A DNA stretch of 64,000 bases from Lepidostoma basale (GCA_022606425.2 JAHDVF020001052.1:62001-126000), one strand, 5' to 3'. Positions 31,544 to 42,614 are shown, counted from the stretch's first letter. Numbers and translations: made by a program. Notes: generated by a model from the sequence alone, not told the origin.

Positions 31544-32169
31544 GGGTCGAAGAACCAGTATTTGACCGCCCCCCAGTAAATGACCGTTGGTTAATAAAAC
31601 AAAATATAATAAGAATTGCTCTATGTGTCCAGTCAAAAAAACTTTGATCCCAAGAAACTACGACAAAAGAGGTAGGCAGAGACAACTGTTGGTAAGAAAC
31701 AAAACTATCAGTTTTGAACTGTGCCTTGTCAAACGGTAAAAGTGCGTCTTCCCGTTGTTGTTCTGAGATTGTTAGTAATTTTTTATAAGGAAAAGTGTGG
31801 TAAGTGTTTTTTTTAATGTAAAAACATATTCAAATAAAAAATAAGAAATTTCTTATGCAATTCTTTGAATATTTACATATTTTATATGTTGTGTGGTGTT
31901 TCATAATGTGACAATGTAACAAAATCTATGTATTGTATCAATATAACCTGAAGTGGTCAATTACTGGTGATTGTGCTATTTTTTTAGAGAAATATTAATT
32001 TTAATAGTAATACTCATATTTCAATAAAAAAGTTAGAGAATTTAGAGAAGTCAATGTGTTTTTTGTTGTTTTCTTTTATTTTGTACACTGAAATAATGAA
32101 ATTAATGCCTTTAATGTGGATTTCAGTACAAGCTGAACCTTAAACGGTCATTCATTGGTGCTTTGACCC
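31544..32169. mobile_element. TA-flanked element with GGGTC terminal repeats
   Basis: The left end GGGTCGAAGAACCAGTATTT and the inverted right end (GGGTCAAAGCACCAATGAAT on the minus strand) match at most positions, and TA stands on each side (31542-31543, 32170-32171). About 626 bp, no transposase frame. This fits a non-autonomous Tc1/mariner- or pogo-related element. Family not recognised. Confidence 0.6.
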
Positions 32170-32229
32170 TAATTTCATATTCTATGATTTGGCATTGAAT
32201 TATTTTTTATTTTGTAGTGTTCCAAAAAC

Positions 32230-32545
32230 TCACTACCGGAGAGGTTAAAGAGGGTTTGATGTGCGCGTTTGGACTGTCAGGTATGAAGAATGGGAGCAAG
32301 GGATTCTGGTAACATGAAGAGACCTGAATGCACGCGGCCGAGAGGGGCCCAGTGAATATTTTATTGTGCGGCCCCGCGGGCGGGCGCCGGACAAAGGCCC
32401 GCTCATGAAAAGAGTACGCAAAAACGATGAATGCTCTATTATACTGCGGGGAATGTCTCCGCGCCACCCCGGGAAGACTATCAGAGACCATCAAAGCGGT
32501 GCCCATGGGATTCTCACACATCCTTTATACACAGTGCAACGAACT
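32230..32545. promoter_or_regulatory. CpG-rich single-copy island, role unknown
   Basis: Far more GC- and CpG-rich than its surroundings (for example gcggccccgcgggcgggcgc near 32370) and not repeated in the window. Overlapping open frames exist on both strands (32366-32638 plus, 32521-32207 minus) but look accidental. It could be an enhancer, a promoter or a non-coding exon. An AT block 'gtgaatattttattgtg' sits inside it. Confidence 0.3.
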
Positions 32546-32627
32546 TGCACGCATTCATTTTTTTTTACATATTGCCGATTGGCAATAAGCTGGATAATTC
32601 CTTATATCGATAAAATAAGCGAAGCAT

Positions 32628-32870
32628 TGAACTGGTAAAAGAAGGATGAAAGTAAAATAAATTCAGTAGAAATGAGATCTCTTAGACGAATGTGTAGAAA
32701 AACTGTGTATTATAGAGTGTCGAATGAAAATATAAGATGTGAATGTGGTGCGAATGAAAGAGTTATGAACAAAATAATGAAATAATTATTAAGATGATTT
32801 GGACACACGAAAAGAAATAATAAAAAAGTATACGTTAACGATGTTAATGGAACTAGGATAAAGTGGAATC
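32628..32870 (+). mobile_element. LINE family A fragment
   Basis: Matches the 'WQKKDESRINAVEMRSLRRM' to 'VNDVNGTR' segment with many changes and a premature end. Confidence 0.7.
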
Positions 32871-33685
32871 AGTTATTCAAAAAAATCGTTTAATTTCATT
32901 TTTATTTAAAATTAACTTCAATCGTGAGGTTTCGGTAAATTAGATTACATATGGGTTTGTTACAATCAAACGCATTGAAATTATATTATAAGAATTCCGT
33001 TGGTAGCAAGGAAACTATTCGAGATTTAGGATCTCCATTAAAAGCTATTAATTCGTTTTTTTTAAATCTATAAATGATTTCTATTTTTTTAACCATACTT
33101 ATAAATGAATAAATGAAACAAAAAAACTTATAAATGAAACAAAAAATGAAACAAAAAAACTAAGTATGCAGTTTTGTTCATTATGACTTTGACATAGAAT
33201 AAAACTACATATTCATTTGTTTTTTTTCTTCTTGTAAAATTAATATAATGATATAATGAATAAAAACAAAACTGACCGGCGATTAATAAAGGGTAATTTA
33301 TAAACTAGAAAGAAATTTAATAAATAATTTTATCGTGTTTTTTAAATGTTTTTTTTTTTAATTAGATGTTTATTTATAACCACTAGATGAAAATTATATG
33401 TATTTACTTACAAGAAATCGGACGATAACGGGTTAAGAACGATTCCACAACATTACATTGTATCCAGTCTGTAGTAATCGTAAAAAAAGCTTTTAGCTTA
33501 CTCCTGGGATAAAAGTGCCATATCATCACTTTCCGATATTCGCTTCAGATTTAATCACCTCCTATCCGAAGTATTTATACGGAAAGCTGTCAGAACCGTA
33601 CATTTTAACTCGCTACAAAGGAATCTTATAACTAACCATCAAACAGATTACTTTAAGGAAAAATTAGGACAATATAACACATCTA
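32871..33685. other. AT-rich sequence with a small duplication
   Basis: A short unit (aaatgaaacaaaaaa) is repeated at about 33112-33162. Nothing else. Confidence 0.45.
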
Positions 33686-33689
33686 AGTA

Positions 33690-34085
33690 CACCTATTTTC
33701 AGAGGTAACGACTGGTTTTGGACGAAATATATTCCAATACACTCTATATTCTTCTTCTTCGATGGCCCTACCATGCCCATATCGAGCCTTAGCCTCCAGT
33801 ATTCTTCGCCTCCAACTCCTCCTGTCCTCCGCTTCGACCCTCCAAACTGACACTCGTAACAACTTCGCCTCATCTCTCCCAACTTCATCCTCCCATCGCA
33901 ACCTTGGTGGTCCAATTGGTCTTCTACCACCTGGATGCCACTCCAGCAATATTTTTGGGGTTCGCGATGACGGCATCCTCTGCACGTGACCGGCCCATCT
34001 CAGTCTATTCAGTCTGACCTGCGTGGAGAGACTGGGAGCTTTGTAAATATAGTACAGCTCGACATTATGCCGCACTCTCCAGCCT
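33690..34085 (-). mobile_element. LINE ORF2 C-terminal fragment (third type)
   Basis: The minus frame 34075-33683 (130 codons) encodes VRLNRLRWAGHVQRMPSSRT, then GRRPIGPPRLRWEDEV and RRSWRRRILEAKARYGHG. The LRWAGHVQRM and GPPRLRW.D motifs are typical of the tail after LINE reverse transcriptases. It is open to a natural-looking stop but truncated at the 5' side. Confidence 0.8.
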
Positions 34086-34880
34086 TCACCGTCATTTACA
34101 GGTCCCAGAATATTCTATAGTTATAAAAATCATATTTACCATTTTACTTATTATTAGCTGTATAACAGCTTTAGTCAGGAGAGATCCAAATTTCAAGAAA
34201 TCAGTTTCATTAAATTCTTAAGTCTAATGGATTTCTTTATCCATAGATTGTTGATAAAGAACTGTGATCGAAATCTGTGGTTGAAACGATGATATAAATA
34301 GAAAATGAATTATATATATAATCACTTGATATCACAATTTTTAAGTTTAATTAATTTTAATTTTTGTTTAATTTCGGATGGTTGTGCTTTGAGAGCCTTT
34401 AATTATTTTTTAGTATTTAATATTAATAATACGGTTATTTTCCCATACGTTTTGAATGGCACAAGGAGAGACATTATTCGCTTTGCTAGAGCATTTTAAA
34501 ATACATACAATGGTAAGGCGAAACATGATCCTCTCATATAATATGATAGAACTTCTAGAAAGTCGGCGTTTTCATCAATCTTAAAAATTGAATAACAAGT
34601 TTTACAGAATTGTTAAAAAGTGTTAAGTGTATAAAAATACAATCTTTTTCAAAGAGGTTAACAACAAAATGTGATGACGAAAAGAGATCAAAATCTAATA
34701 TATTTCGAAAAAGTTTGGGATTTTTTCAAAATTTCGTGATAATATGACACTAAAATTAATATTCAAATAAGATGATAAAACTTCCAATCAATGGAATTGT
34801 CTTGATTAAAAATATTTTTTAACACAAATATTGTAATAATTTAGAACACGATGTATAAATATATATTTGGATTTACTTCA
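34086..34880. other. AT-rich, with a family 5 repeat relic at 34500-34590
   Basis: ggtaaggcgaaacatgatcc at 34512 followed by 'atagaacttctagaaagtcg' match the family 5 ribozyme repeat. Only the stem II 3' side and GAAACAUG remain. Confidence 0.5.
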
Positions 34881-34884
34881 GAAT

Positions 34885-35185
34885 ACATTTAACCAGGGTT
34901 GCTGACGTCATGGACCGAGTGGCAAAATTTAAATGGCAATGGGTTGGACACTTGGCTAGACAGGGTGGCAACAGATGGGCACCCAGGATACTCAGTTGGA
35001 GACCATGGAAGTAAACGAAGTGTCGGAAGGCCACCGATGAGATGGACCGATGATATTATCAAAAGGGTTGGAAAATCTTGGATACAAAGGGGGCAGGATA
35101 GAGACGAGTGGAGGAAATTGGAAAAAGCCTATATCCAGCAGTGGAGGGAAGAAGGCTAGCAAAAAAGAAGAAGAAGAAGACATTT
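34885..35185 (+). mobile_element. LINE 3' end (AYIQQW type)
   Basis: The frame 34899-35159 ends RSVGRPPMRWTDDIIKRVGK, then RGQDRDEWRKLEKAYIQQW, followed by a GAA-repeat tail. A relative lies at 54418-54540. Upstream frameshift. Confidence 0.75.
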
Positions 35186-36217
35186 AACTGTTTTTCATAA
35201 TAAAAGAGATTAACGTGTATTTATAACGGAAGCCCTTATTATTTCCTATATTTAAACCGATACTTAGAAATTACGTTAGCCGTGATGCTTGAATTAATGG
35301 TCAAGATTATCTCTAAGTGCCGACCTGACTTAAGAACGGTTTTCTAATTAATCATTTCAGACAGCTACACTTTTATGAAAATTAATCCTAAAATACGTAC
35401 TCCATTTTGTTTTAACGGTAAGGTCCGTAAACAAGTAAATCTCGGAATATTTTTGAATAATCTTCCGAAGCGTACTTGCAAAATTATGAGATTTATTCGT
35501 TTTTTAAATCAGATATTAATAAAGCCAGAGAAACTGAATTCATTTTAGACCCTCCAAACAAAATATCCTGCATATTAAAGTAAACTTATACTATGCTATG
35601 TAATTGACGATTTTTTTTGTTTACTTTTGTGAGATAATCATGATTTTTTTATAAATTAAGACAGGGTTTTTTCCACCTATGAATTCATTTTTCACGACAT
35701 ATTTCGAAGGTACTATACATTTTTTTACCGTATAACGAACTGATAATGAAGGCAAATAATTTTGAAACGTGTCGAGAAAATTATTTTCAAACAACACTAA
35801 ACCTTGTGACGAATAAAAACATAGAAATGGAATTGAAAACTTGTTTGCTACAATACACCATAAAGGATTATTTAATTGCTTAATAAAATATCTATTCATA
35901 TCAATAAACCTGTTATTGTTACAAAAAAAAAATCTGTCTACTTTTAGACCAATAATTTTATTTGTTTTAGATATCATATTGGAGATACGAAAATATCATA
36001 ACTTAATATCATTTAACATGGAGCTTATAGACAAATTCAAAGTCAATATGTTATAATCACAAAATACTAGTATAATAACTTTCCTTGAATAACACTTTCA
36101 TTACATATTCAATCAAATCGAAGCGAAAGTAACACAAACATAACAAGTAAAATTTGTGAAATCTATTTTCGCAAGCCAGAAATTTTTAATATAACTTATA
36201 AGATAATCGTATTATTT
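35186..36217. other. AT-rich sequence, nothing recognised
   Basis: The 118-codon minus frame at 35977-35621 is Phe/Ile/Asn-rich with no motif and looks accidental. Confidence 0.4.
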
Positions 36218-36435
36218 TATTAGTTATGTCTTTCTCCTCGTCTCTTCCCGTTGCTTGGCGTCGGCTTTTTAATCACTTGACGCCAGGTATTCCATTCGTC
36301 AGGATTCGTCAGCCAGATAGTTTGAGGTCTCCCTATCTTCTTATTAGCCAAAGTATACACTTGTTCCAAGAATGGTCGTGGGGTCTCATCACGTGACAGT
36401 ACATCGGAGTCTTGATTCTTATAATTTTTCATTTT
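36218..36435 (-). mobile_element. Possible LINE tail fragment
   Basis: Minus frame encodes KIGRPQTIWLTNPDEWNTWR, vaguely like GRP...W..D...W segments of LINE ends. Weak. Confidence 0.3.
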
Positions 36436-36713
36436 ATGGGTGCAACATTGAATCTTCCATTCACATATTAGTTACGCACCTGGTATTTAAATATGGCTCC
36501 TCTCGACCATCGCAGCATGCATATTTCTGTAGTGAGGAGTTCATGGTTCTTTTAAGCTGACCATACTTCGTTTTTGTATAATTGTGCCGGTCGAATAGCC
36601 ATTTTAAAGATGTTGACTTTTGTCTTTATTGGCATTTTCTGATAATACATAATTTCAGTCAGCATTCACCAAAAAAGATGGAGAAAAGATGCTGATATAT
36701 TTTCATTCTTCGC

Positions 36714-36749
36714 GATAGCTGTTTCGTCAACCTATGCTGACATCATCAG
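36714..36749 (-). ncRNA. Hammerhead ribozyme motif, family 1
   Basis: Minus strand: CUGAUGA, extra U, stem II GUCAGC/GUUGAC (one mismatch), GAAA, ACAGCUAU, C17. Confidence 0.7.
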
Positions 36750-36758
36750 GTGTTACAC

Positions 36759-36794
36759 CTGATGATGTCAACATAGGTTGACGAAACAGCTGTC
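36759..36794 (+). ncRNA. Hammerhead ribozyme motif, family 1 (canonical core)
   Basis: CUGAUGA, extra U, stem II GUCAAC with GUUGAC (loop AUAG), GAAA, palindromic ACAGCUGU, C17, GCG. No deviation from the core consensus. Confidence 0.8.
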
Positions 36795-36865
36795 GCGAAG
36801 AATGAAAATACAATTGTGATGCATAAAACAAAGTTTTTTTTTTTTAATTTAACAATTTATAATGT

Positions 36866-36990
36866 TAAAGTAAGTCGAAGTAGGAACAATCGACGAGCGT
36901 GCATGTCACGATGTGTGAATGTAGAAGATGCACGAGAGTTATTTCAGGATAGAACAATGTGGCGATCCATCCTCTCTGCCTTCTCCTCCG
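36866..36990 (+). mobile_element. LINE family A 3' end
   Basis: Encodes NNRRACMSRCVNVEDARELF and WRSILSAFSSGE, then breaks. It is fused directly behind a family 1 ribozyme repeat. Confidence 0.75.
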
Positions 36991-37764
36991 GGGAAGTTAG
37001 AAACCGAAAATATTTAATTTTTAATAATAAATAAATGCTGGAGTAGATACTTTAAGAGTTTGCCACTGTTGCCAACCTAATAATTGGAATAATAGATCAC
37101 TTTGTTCGGCCAAAACAGTGGACTATGATATATTTTCCTTTACTTTTCACGTGTCATGTGCGCAAATCTGAAATTTCGATGCTTAAAGCTCTTAATCACT
37201 TTTGGTTTATGTAAAATGTGCGAATCCACCCAATTTGATATTTTATTAAAATTCTAAAAACGTGACTCATAAATTAGAATATGCGTCAGTAAAAAGCATG
37301 TTACTCTACGTTTATAGTCGTGAACAATTTGGGGGTTGAAATGCGAGGAGTGTGTTCCAATACCCGCCATAACCCCCAACAATGAACCTATACGTATGTA
37401 AATAATATTACACTTTATCTTGATTGCTTTTGAAAATACGTGCAGTAACTGAGGGATAATAAAATCCATTATTTCACCTGAATTGGTAAATACAACGGAA
37501 TCGACTTGATACTTTATCCCCCTTAAAGTTTGATAGAATTGAGCTTAACGCTCTGCGATTGTTCAATCAAATAATATTGAAGTTTTTGAAGATCGTACTG
37601 TCATTTTAGGAAACGTCTAGACTTCTAATTGAGAAGGAAAACTACTGTAACTCACAATAATTACATTTTAATAAAATGTTCAAAAATATTAAAGTCAATA
37701 ATTCTTAAGATTTCATAGTAGCACTTCATTGTAAATGTATATTTTTATATCGTATATAATATCG
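36991..37764. other. AT-rich sequence, nothing recognised
   Basis: No supported feature. Confidence 0.45.
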
Positions 37765-38275
37765 AGATATGGGCTACACAATGGAGTTCTAGTGCCAACC
37801 CTCATGTATGGAAGTGAATCTTGGAGCTGGCAAAAGAAGGATGAAAGCAGGATAAATGCCGTAGAAATGAGATCACTAAGAAGAATGTGCGGGAAAACGT
37901 TGTATGATATAATACCGAACGATGAAATGTAAGGCAGATGACTGCATCATGGATAAAATTAAAAAAGGATCCCTGAGATGGTTTGGACATATGGAATACA
38001 TATGGACATATAGAGTAGAATGGTAAAACAGTTGTACACAAGCAGCGTGAGTGGAAAAAGAAGCCGATAACGACCGAGGAAAACATGGCATGACCAAATT
38101 AATCAATTACTAAAAGGCTGTCACATTCGAAGTCTGAATAATCGACGTCCGTGCATGGTACGATGTTTGAATGTAGAGGAAGCCCGAGAGGTATGCCAGG
38201 ACAGAGCATTGTGGCGATCCATCCTCTCTGCCTACCCCTCCGGGGAAATGGCGTGATGCTTAGTTAGTTACTTAG
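37765..38275 (+). mobile_element. LINE family A fragment
   Basis: Encodes HNGVLVPTLMYGSESWSWQK and NAVEMRSLRRMCGKTLYD, then several frameshifts, up to WRSILSAYPSGE and a ttagttagtt tail. Confidence 0.8.
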
Positions 38276-38298
38276 TTTCAAGTCTTCTATTTAGTTTC

Positions 38299-38330
38299 AA
38301 CCGGTTTCGGTAACTCGTTGTCAACGTCTG
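38299..38330 (-). ncRNA. Hammerhead-like motif, family 4a
   Basis: Minus strand: CAGACGU, extra U, stem II GACAA.../...UUACC (weak), GAAA, ACCGGU, U17. Box A9 also changed. Probably dead. Confidence 0.4.
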
Positions 38331-38454
38331 GTATCTAAATCATAATTTCCTAACCTTATATGGATTGGTGGAGGTTTGCGTACACATAAAAAAAGGTTAG
38401 AATAATATTTCAAACAATATAATAGCATTTTATTCAAATACTACATAAAAACAC

Positions 38455-39372
38455 GGGCAAGTATTGCTTACTAAATAACCATAACTTCTTCTCCCGAAAG
38501 GGTAGGCAGATGTCGACCTTCGTGGCAGAGTGGTAAGAGCTCTGACTTCCATTTCAAAGGTCCCGGGTTCTATTCCCGGCGATGGCAGTGTGATTGTCAC
38601 ACTGACTTTGGGCTGGCGTAGAATTCACGTGACAATAAAATGGCGATAGATTGGCTACCTATCACATGTCATGAGAATCAATATAATAGCTTAAATAAAA
38701 TTGTACACAGTAATTGGGTTCAAATGACCTGTTGTATACAAAAAAAAAGATATAATGCGAGACACTGTTATTTCCTCAAATACTTATGTTCCGTCATCAG
38801 CATTCATACATCGTGTCATGCACGCATGTCAATTTCTCCGACTCTTCACTTGGCCGACATTTAATATTTTATTAATTTATCGTGTCACGTTTTCCTCGGT
38901 CTCCCTCTATTTCTTGTTCCATTCACATCGTTAACTTAAACATTCTTTAGCATTCATTATTTCTATTTATCCAAACCATTTTAATATACCTATAATTATT
39001 TCTTTCATAACACTTTCATTCGCACTGCATTTAAGTACTTCTTATATTAGTGTTTGGCACTCTATCATATGCTGATTAAGCACACATTTGTCTAAGAGAT
39101 TCCATTTCTACCGCATTTATACTACTTTCTTCCTTTTTTTTGCCAGTTCCATGCTTCAACTCCAGACATAAGGGTCGGTACATGAACAAAATTGTGCATT
39201 GCCATTTAAATTATCTTATAAACTTTTATTTGAAATGTGACACGTTTAAGTGCACCATTCACTTTGTTGCCTGCCCCAACCGTTCTTTCTATATCCTTCT
39301 CCGCACGCCAATCATTTGTAAACATACTTACTAAATTCATCCACTTGTTCTAGAATTTACCATTCAAGCTAA
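38455..39372 (-). mobile_element. LINE family A fragment interrupted by SINE1
   Basis: 38455-38512 carries the 3' tail and 38795-39372 the rest of the minus-strand copy, up to VDEFVYLGS-coding sequence near 39335. About 70 bp of LINE are missing around the SINE, so the insertion came with a deletion. Confidence 0.7.
38513..38700 (+). repeat. SINE1, tRNA-derived, reference copy
   Basis: Head with box A-like GTGGCAGAGTGGTAAGAGC and box B-like GGTTCTATTCC (one base from GGTTCGATTCC), then a body (GGGCTGGCGTAGAATTCACG) and tail to about 38700. The tRNA-like part cannot form a full tRNA cloverleaf with a proper acceptor stem, so this is a SINE promoter and not a tRNA gene. Confidence 0.75.
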
Positions 39373-39380
39373 TGTCGCAG

Positions 39381-39406
39381 ATGTGTGTGTGTGTGTGTGT
39401 GTGTGT
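39381..39406. repeat. TG microsatellite
   Basis: About 13 TG units in a row, then a further tctgtgtgtat. Confidence 0.9.
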
Positions 39407-39409
39407 TTC

Positions 39410-39984
39410 TGTGTGTATACATATATTGTAGTATGTATAAACAAAAAACGCGCCCTAGCGACAGATTCTGTTTACAATATATTCTATTTATATTCGAAAT
39501 ATTAAATTACCTGCACAATGAAGCGTTGTTTTATTTCTGATTATTATATTGAAAATATTACGCATGGCAACTCAGAGCACTTTCGAAAATCCTTTTGTAT
39601 TGTTCGCTTTTCAAATTCTCTTTGCTTTTCTTTTCAAGGACTGACACATAATATAATCTTTTAATATCACTATATCTCAACTCGAGCTCATGTGATTCGT
39701 ATATAATATATACTCGAACCGGGTGGAGAAGAATTTGATAATTCTTTTAAATGTTCTTCAAAAGATTGAATAAAACCTCGCGATAATATTAATTTTTCAG
39801 TCTAGACATTTGATTACTTATATATTTAAAATGTCTTGAATAATTTAATCAGAACAAGTTTAAGGCACCTGAAGTTGGCTAAAACAAATTATAAAAATAT
39901 ATTTTTCTTTAGACAAAGAAAATACATTTACACGCTATTTCAAATGCCTGAACGGACACTTTATCGTACATTAAATAGTATATA
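39410..39984. other. AT-rich sequence, nothing recognised
   Basis: No supported feature. Confidence 0.45.
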
Positions 39985-40110
39985 TTCGTCTCTCTTCTTC
40001 CTCTTCTTTTTGTCCTGTCACACCTCCGTGGTGCATAGGGCCTCAAGGAATCTTCTCCACCCGACTCTATCGCATGCCTGATGCTTAACATCGTCCCAAG
40101 TGAGACCTAT
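39985..40110 (-). mobile_element. LINE tail fragment
   Basis: Minus strand encodes LTWDDVKHQACDRVGWRRFL, then EALCTTEV and stop, followed by a GAAGAGGAAGAAG-like tail. The DRVGWRRFLEAL pattern is usual at LINE ORF2 ends. Confidence 0.6.
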
Positions 40111-40202
40111 ATATATTCGTAATATAATATAATTATTCAAATTAAATAATCTATTCTTAGAAATAATTACTCCATAAAAAATCAGAGTATTATTGAGATA
40201 CA

Positions 40203-40490
40203 AGGATTAATTGTATCTCAATAGAGACGAAGATGCAAATTGGAAACAGAATATGGTGATCGAGGTGTTTACAGGACTTATGACCTGTCATTGGTTGGGT
40301 TAAGCGCACGCTTTATGTAATACAACATTCCCCATTCCACCTTTCTTACGACCACCATGTCTGACAAATTTTTGGAAGTTGTATATATGTTAATATGTAA
40401 CACCAAACTTCACATGTTAGTTTCAATCTACACATTAGCGCCATCTATGAAGATTGGATTTTTAAGCATATTATTGAGATGATATTTCTT
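40203..40490. repeat. TTAA-flanked foldback element, copy 3
   Basis: Left half as in copies at 21747 and 26876 (gattaattgtatctcaatag, gttgggttaagcgcacgctt). The right inverted half is missing. Confidence 0.75.
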
Positions 40491-40784
40491 GTCACTTGAT
40501 ATAGGGAATGGGTGTTTCAATTAATTATAATATCCGTGACGCGATATTTAGAGGCAATGCTTTAAAATCTATTAAGCTACGCATAGGATAAGATTAAGCG
40601 GACATTTTTAGATACTAAATATTTTCATAATCCTTCCTTTTCAAACACAAATGTTTTATTATATTAAAATTTTACACATAGAGTCACAAAATATTACATT
40701 ATATATCGTTTTTGTGGGAAATAATTTGACTACATCTAATTAAAAAATAATCTAAAGATTTTACTCAATGCGGGAAATGGCTAT
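40491..40784. other. AT-rich sequence, nothing recognised
   Basis: No supported feature. Confidence 0.45.
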
Positions 40785-40937
40785 TGTTGGCGATGAGGTT
40801 CGTAACCCATCACAACGCGTCCCCCGCGGGGGCGAAAAAGAGAAGGATGGAGTGCCACATCGGTTAAAGTGTGGCAGTTTCTTTCTGCCTACCCCTTCGG
40901 AGAGACGGCGTGATGGCTAGTTAGTTAGTTAGTCTTG
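40785..40937 (+). repeat. SINE3 (LINE family A-tailed), best copy
   Basis: Head TTGGCGATGAGGTTCGTAAC, middle CGAAAAAGAGAAGGATGGAG, then the exact family A 3' end (CTACCCCTTCGGAGAGACGG) with a tagttagttagttag tail. About 150 bp. Confidence 0.75.
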
Positions 40938-41024
40938 ATGAAAGTTCATTTTAAATAATAATTAAATAAAATCACATTTATTTTAATATTATTAATTTCC
41001 ACTTTTTATCTTTATTTCGACAGT

Positions 41025-41057
41025 GACCGGTTTCGCCAGGCTAGATGGCATCGACAG
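41025..41057 (-). ncRNA. Hammerhead-like motif, family 4b
   Basis: Minus strand: CUGUCGA (A6U), extra U, stem II GCCA.../...UGGC, GAAA, ACCGGU, C17. Confidence 0.5.
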
Positions 41058-41079
41058 ACTTGCTGACTAACTAACCAAT

Positions 41080-41112
41080 CTGTTAATGCCAGCTAGCCTG
41101 GCGAAACCGGTC
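41080..41112 (+). ncRNA. Hammerhead-like motif, family 4b (decayed)
   Basis: CUGUUAA box, extra U, perfect stem II GCCAG/CUGGC (loop CUAGC), GAAA, ACCGGU, C17. G8 is lost. Confidence 0.45.
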
Positions 41113-41214
41113 GCTGTTGAAATAAGGACAAAACGTGGAAGTAGTTATTAAAAAAACGCTTTATTTAATTAATATTATTTTAGAAATATTAAGAAGCTCT
41201 ATCACTCTTCTGCA

Positions 41215-41712
41215 ATGATAACGTAAACTTGAAACTCCGCCAGAGAATGACCAAATGCTATGTGTGGTCTGTTTTATTGTACGGGTGTGAAACTTGTACC
41301 CTGAAAGGTTACTCAATGAACAGACTGGAAGCATTTGAAATGTGGCTCCATCGCCGAATGCTCAGAATTCCCTGGACAAACATGGTTACCAATACCGAAG
41401 TCCTGAGGCGAGCTAGAGTTGACAGGGAATTGTTATCAACTATCAAGGTTCGAAAGATCTCATATCTGGGTCATATACTGCGTGGGGAAAAGTACCACCT
41501 TCTCCAACTGATATTGGAGGGAAAAATTGAGGGACGCCGAGGGCCCGGAAGGAGACAAATGTCCTGGCTGCGAAACGTGAGGGAGTGGACCGGCATCCGA
41601 AGTGTTGAGGAGCTGTTCCGAGCGGCGCAGGACAGGGACAGGTTCGCCGAGGTGATCGCCAACGTTGGGGGGACCCGACAGGGCACTTGAAGAAGAAGAA
41701 GAAGAAGCTCTA
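41215..41712 (+). mobile_element. LINE family B ORF2 C-terminus, best copy
   Basis: The 153-codon frame (41229-41690) encodes SVLLYGCETCTLKGYSMNRL, FEMWLHRRMLRIPW, ISYLGHILRGEKY, GRRGPGRRQMSWLRNVREW, and VEELFRAAQDRDRF to IANVGGTRQGT, stop, then a GAA repeat. It is the part after the reverse transcriptase of a LINE distinct from family A. 5'-truncated but with no internal stop. Confidence 0.85.
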
Positions 41713-41819
41713 TATAATAGTGATTCTTGCATGATTGTAATATAAATGTATATACTTAATATTCGAAAGGTAGAAACTCGTAAAAACGCTATATGCAAGG
41801 TAAGAAGCACACCTGTATT

Positions 41820-42275
41820 ATGTACATTTGTACATTGTATGGGTGGTTTCGTACGTGAGAGAAGAATGGGTCATAAATCGCCTTGAAAAAACATGCGGGT
41901 AGGGCCAATCCCGGGCCAAAATATAAGCGATCACGAAAACTGTCAAGAAAATTCACGAATAACGCCGGAAAACGATTGTATAATGCTCACATTCGTATAG
42001 CTACGCGCCTCGAGGGGTAACTACCCGCATAGCTGCTATAAAGCTTACGCTTGTTTTGCACTACTTTAAAAACTAATTTATAATCGCCGCCACTGCGAAA
42101 TTAGTTCTCATTTTCGTTTCAGACATAAATTATTACTTTTGAAACACAAATTATCAAATATATTTTTATAGTAATTATATTTTGCTTAGATATCACGCAA
42201 TTCCGAAATTAATATTATAGAAATATTTTTTGATAAGCTCGTACTTCATATACAATACGAAGACAATTAAATATG
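41820..42275. other. Single-copy, partly GC-richer stretch
   Basis: 41830-42065 lacks similarity to other parts and contains 'ctgctataaagcttacg' (42032), which could be a TATA element. No open frame follows. Could be regulatory or nothing. Confidence 0.25.
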
Positions 42276-42279
42276 TATT

Positions 42280-42600
42280 ATTTATTGTTTCTTAAACAAT
42301 GACGTATAACTCCAAATTGAATAATTAATATGAATGAAAACATCTGTTTTCTAGATGTTTTATTATATTTTATGCACACAAAAGAACATATTCGTTGACA
42401 TTTAATAATGCCTTAGCAAGGCGAAACATGTCATTCCTATAAAATATAATAAAACTTCTAGAAAACAGTCGTCTTCATTCGTATTAATTATTAAATATTT
42501 ATTGTTTCTTTAACACTAATGTAAAACCTCATATTCAATAATTACTACAAATGAAAACGTATGTTTTCAAGAAGTTTTATTTTATATGAATGACTTTTTG
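42280..42600. repeat. Hammerhead repeat family 5, inverted arms
   Basis: Left arm atgaatgaaaacatctgttt (42330) and right arm agaaaacagtcgtcttcatt (42461) are inverted; motif 42402-42432 lies between. A second partial arm follows to 42600. Confidence 0.75.
42402..42432 (+). ncRNA. Hammerhead-like motif, family 5 (U3/A8)
   Basis: UUAAUAA box (U3, A8; G5 changed), extra U, perfect 5-bp stem II GCCUU/AAGGC with AGC loop, GAAA, ACAUGU, C17. Confidence 0.6.
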
Positions 42601-42614
42601 CCTTGATAGGCCAT

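Larger units (their letters stand above)
36705..36850. repeat. Hammerhead repeat family 1, near-perfect palindrome
   Basis: From about 36704 to 36805 the sequence is an almost perfect inverted repeat with only 'tgttacac' between two outward hammerheads. Confidence 0.85.
40960..41200. repeat. Hammerhead-like repeat family 4b, inverted pair
   Basis: Inverted arms (tttccactttttatctttat / aataaggacaaaacgtggaa) with motifs 41025-41057 (minus) and 41080-41112 (plus). Confidence 0.8.

Noticed and set aside
35621..35977. 118-codon minus-strand protein
   Set aside because: Composition is AT-driven (Phe, Ile, Asn, Lys), with no motif, no splice context and an overlapping plus-strand frame.
38513..38590. 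tRNA gene
   Set aside because: Box A- and B-like sequences are present, but no complete cloverleaf or acceptor stem forms, and the same sequence recurs with a common non-tRNA tail: it is a SINE head.
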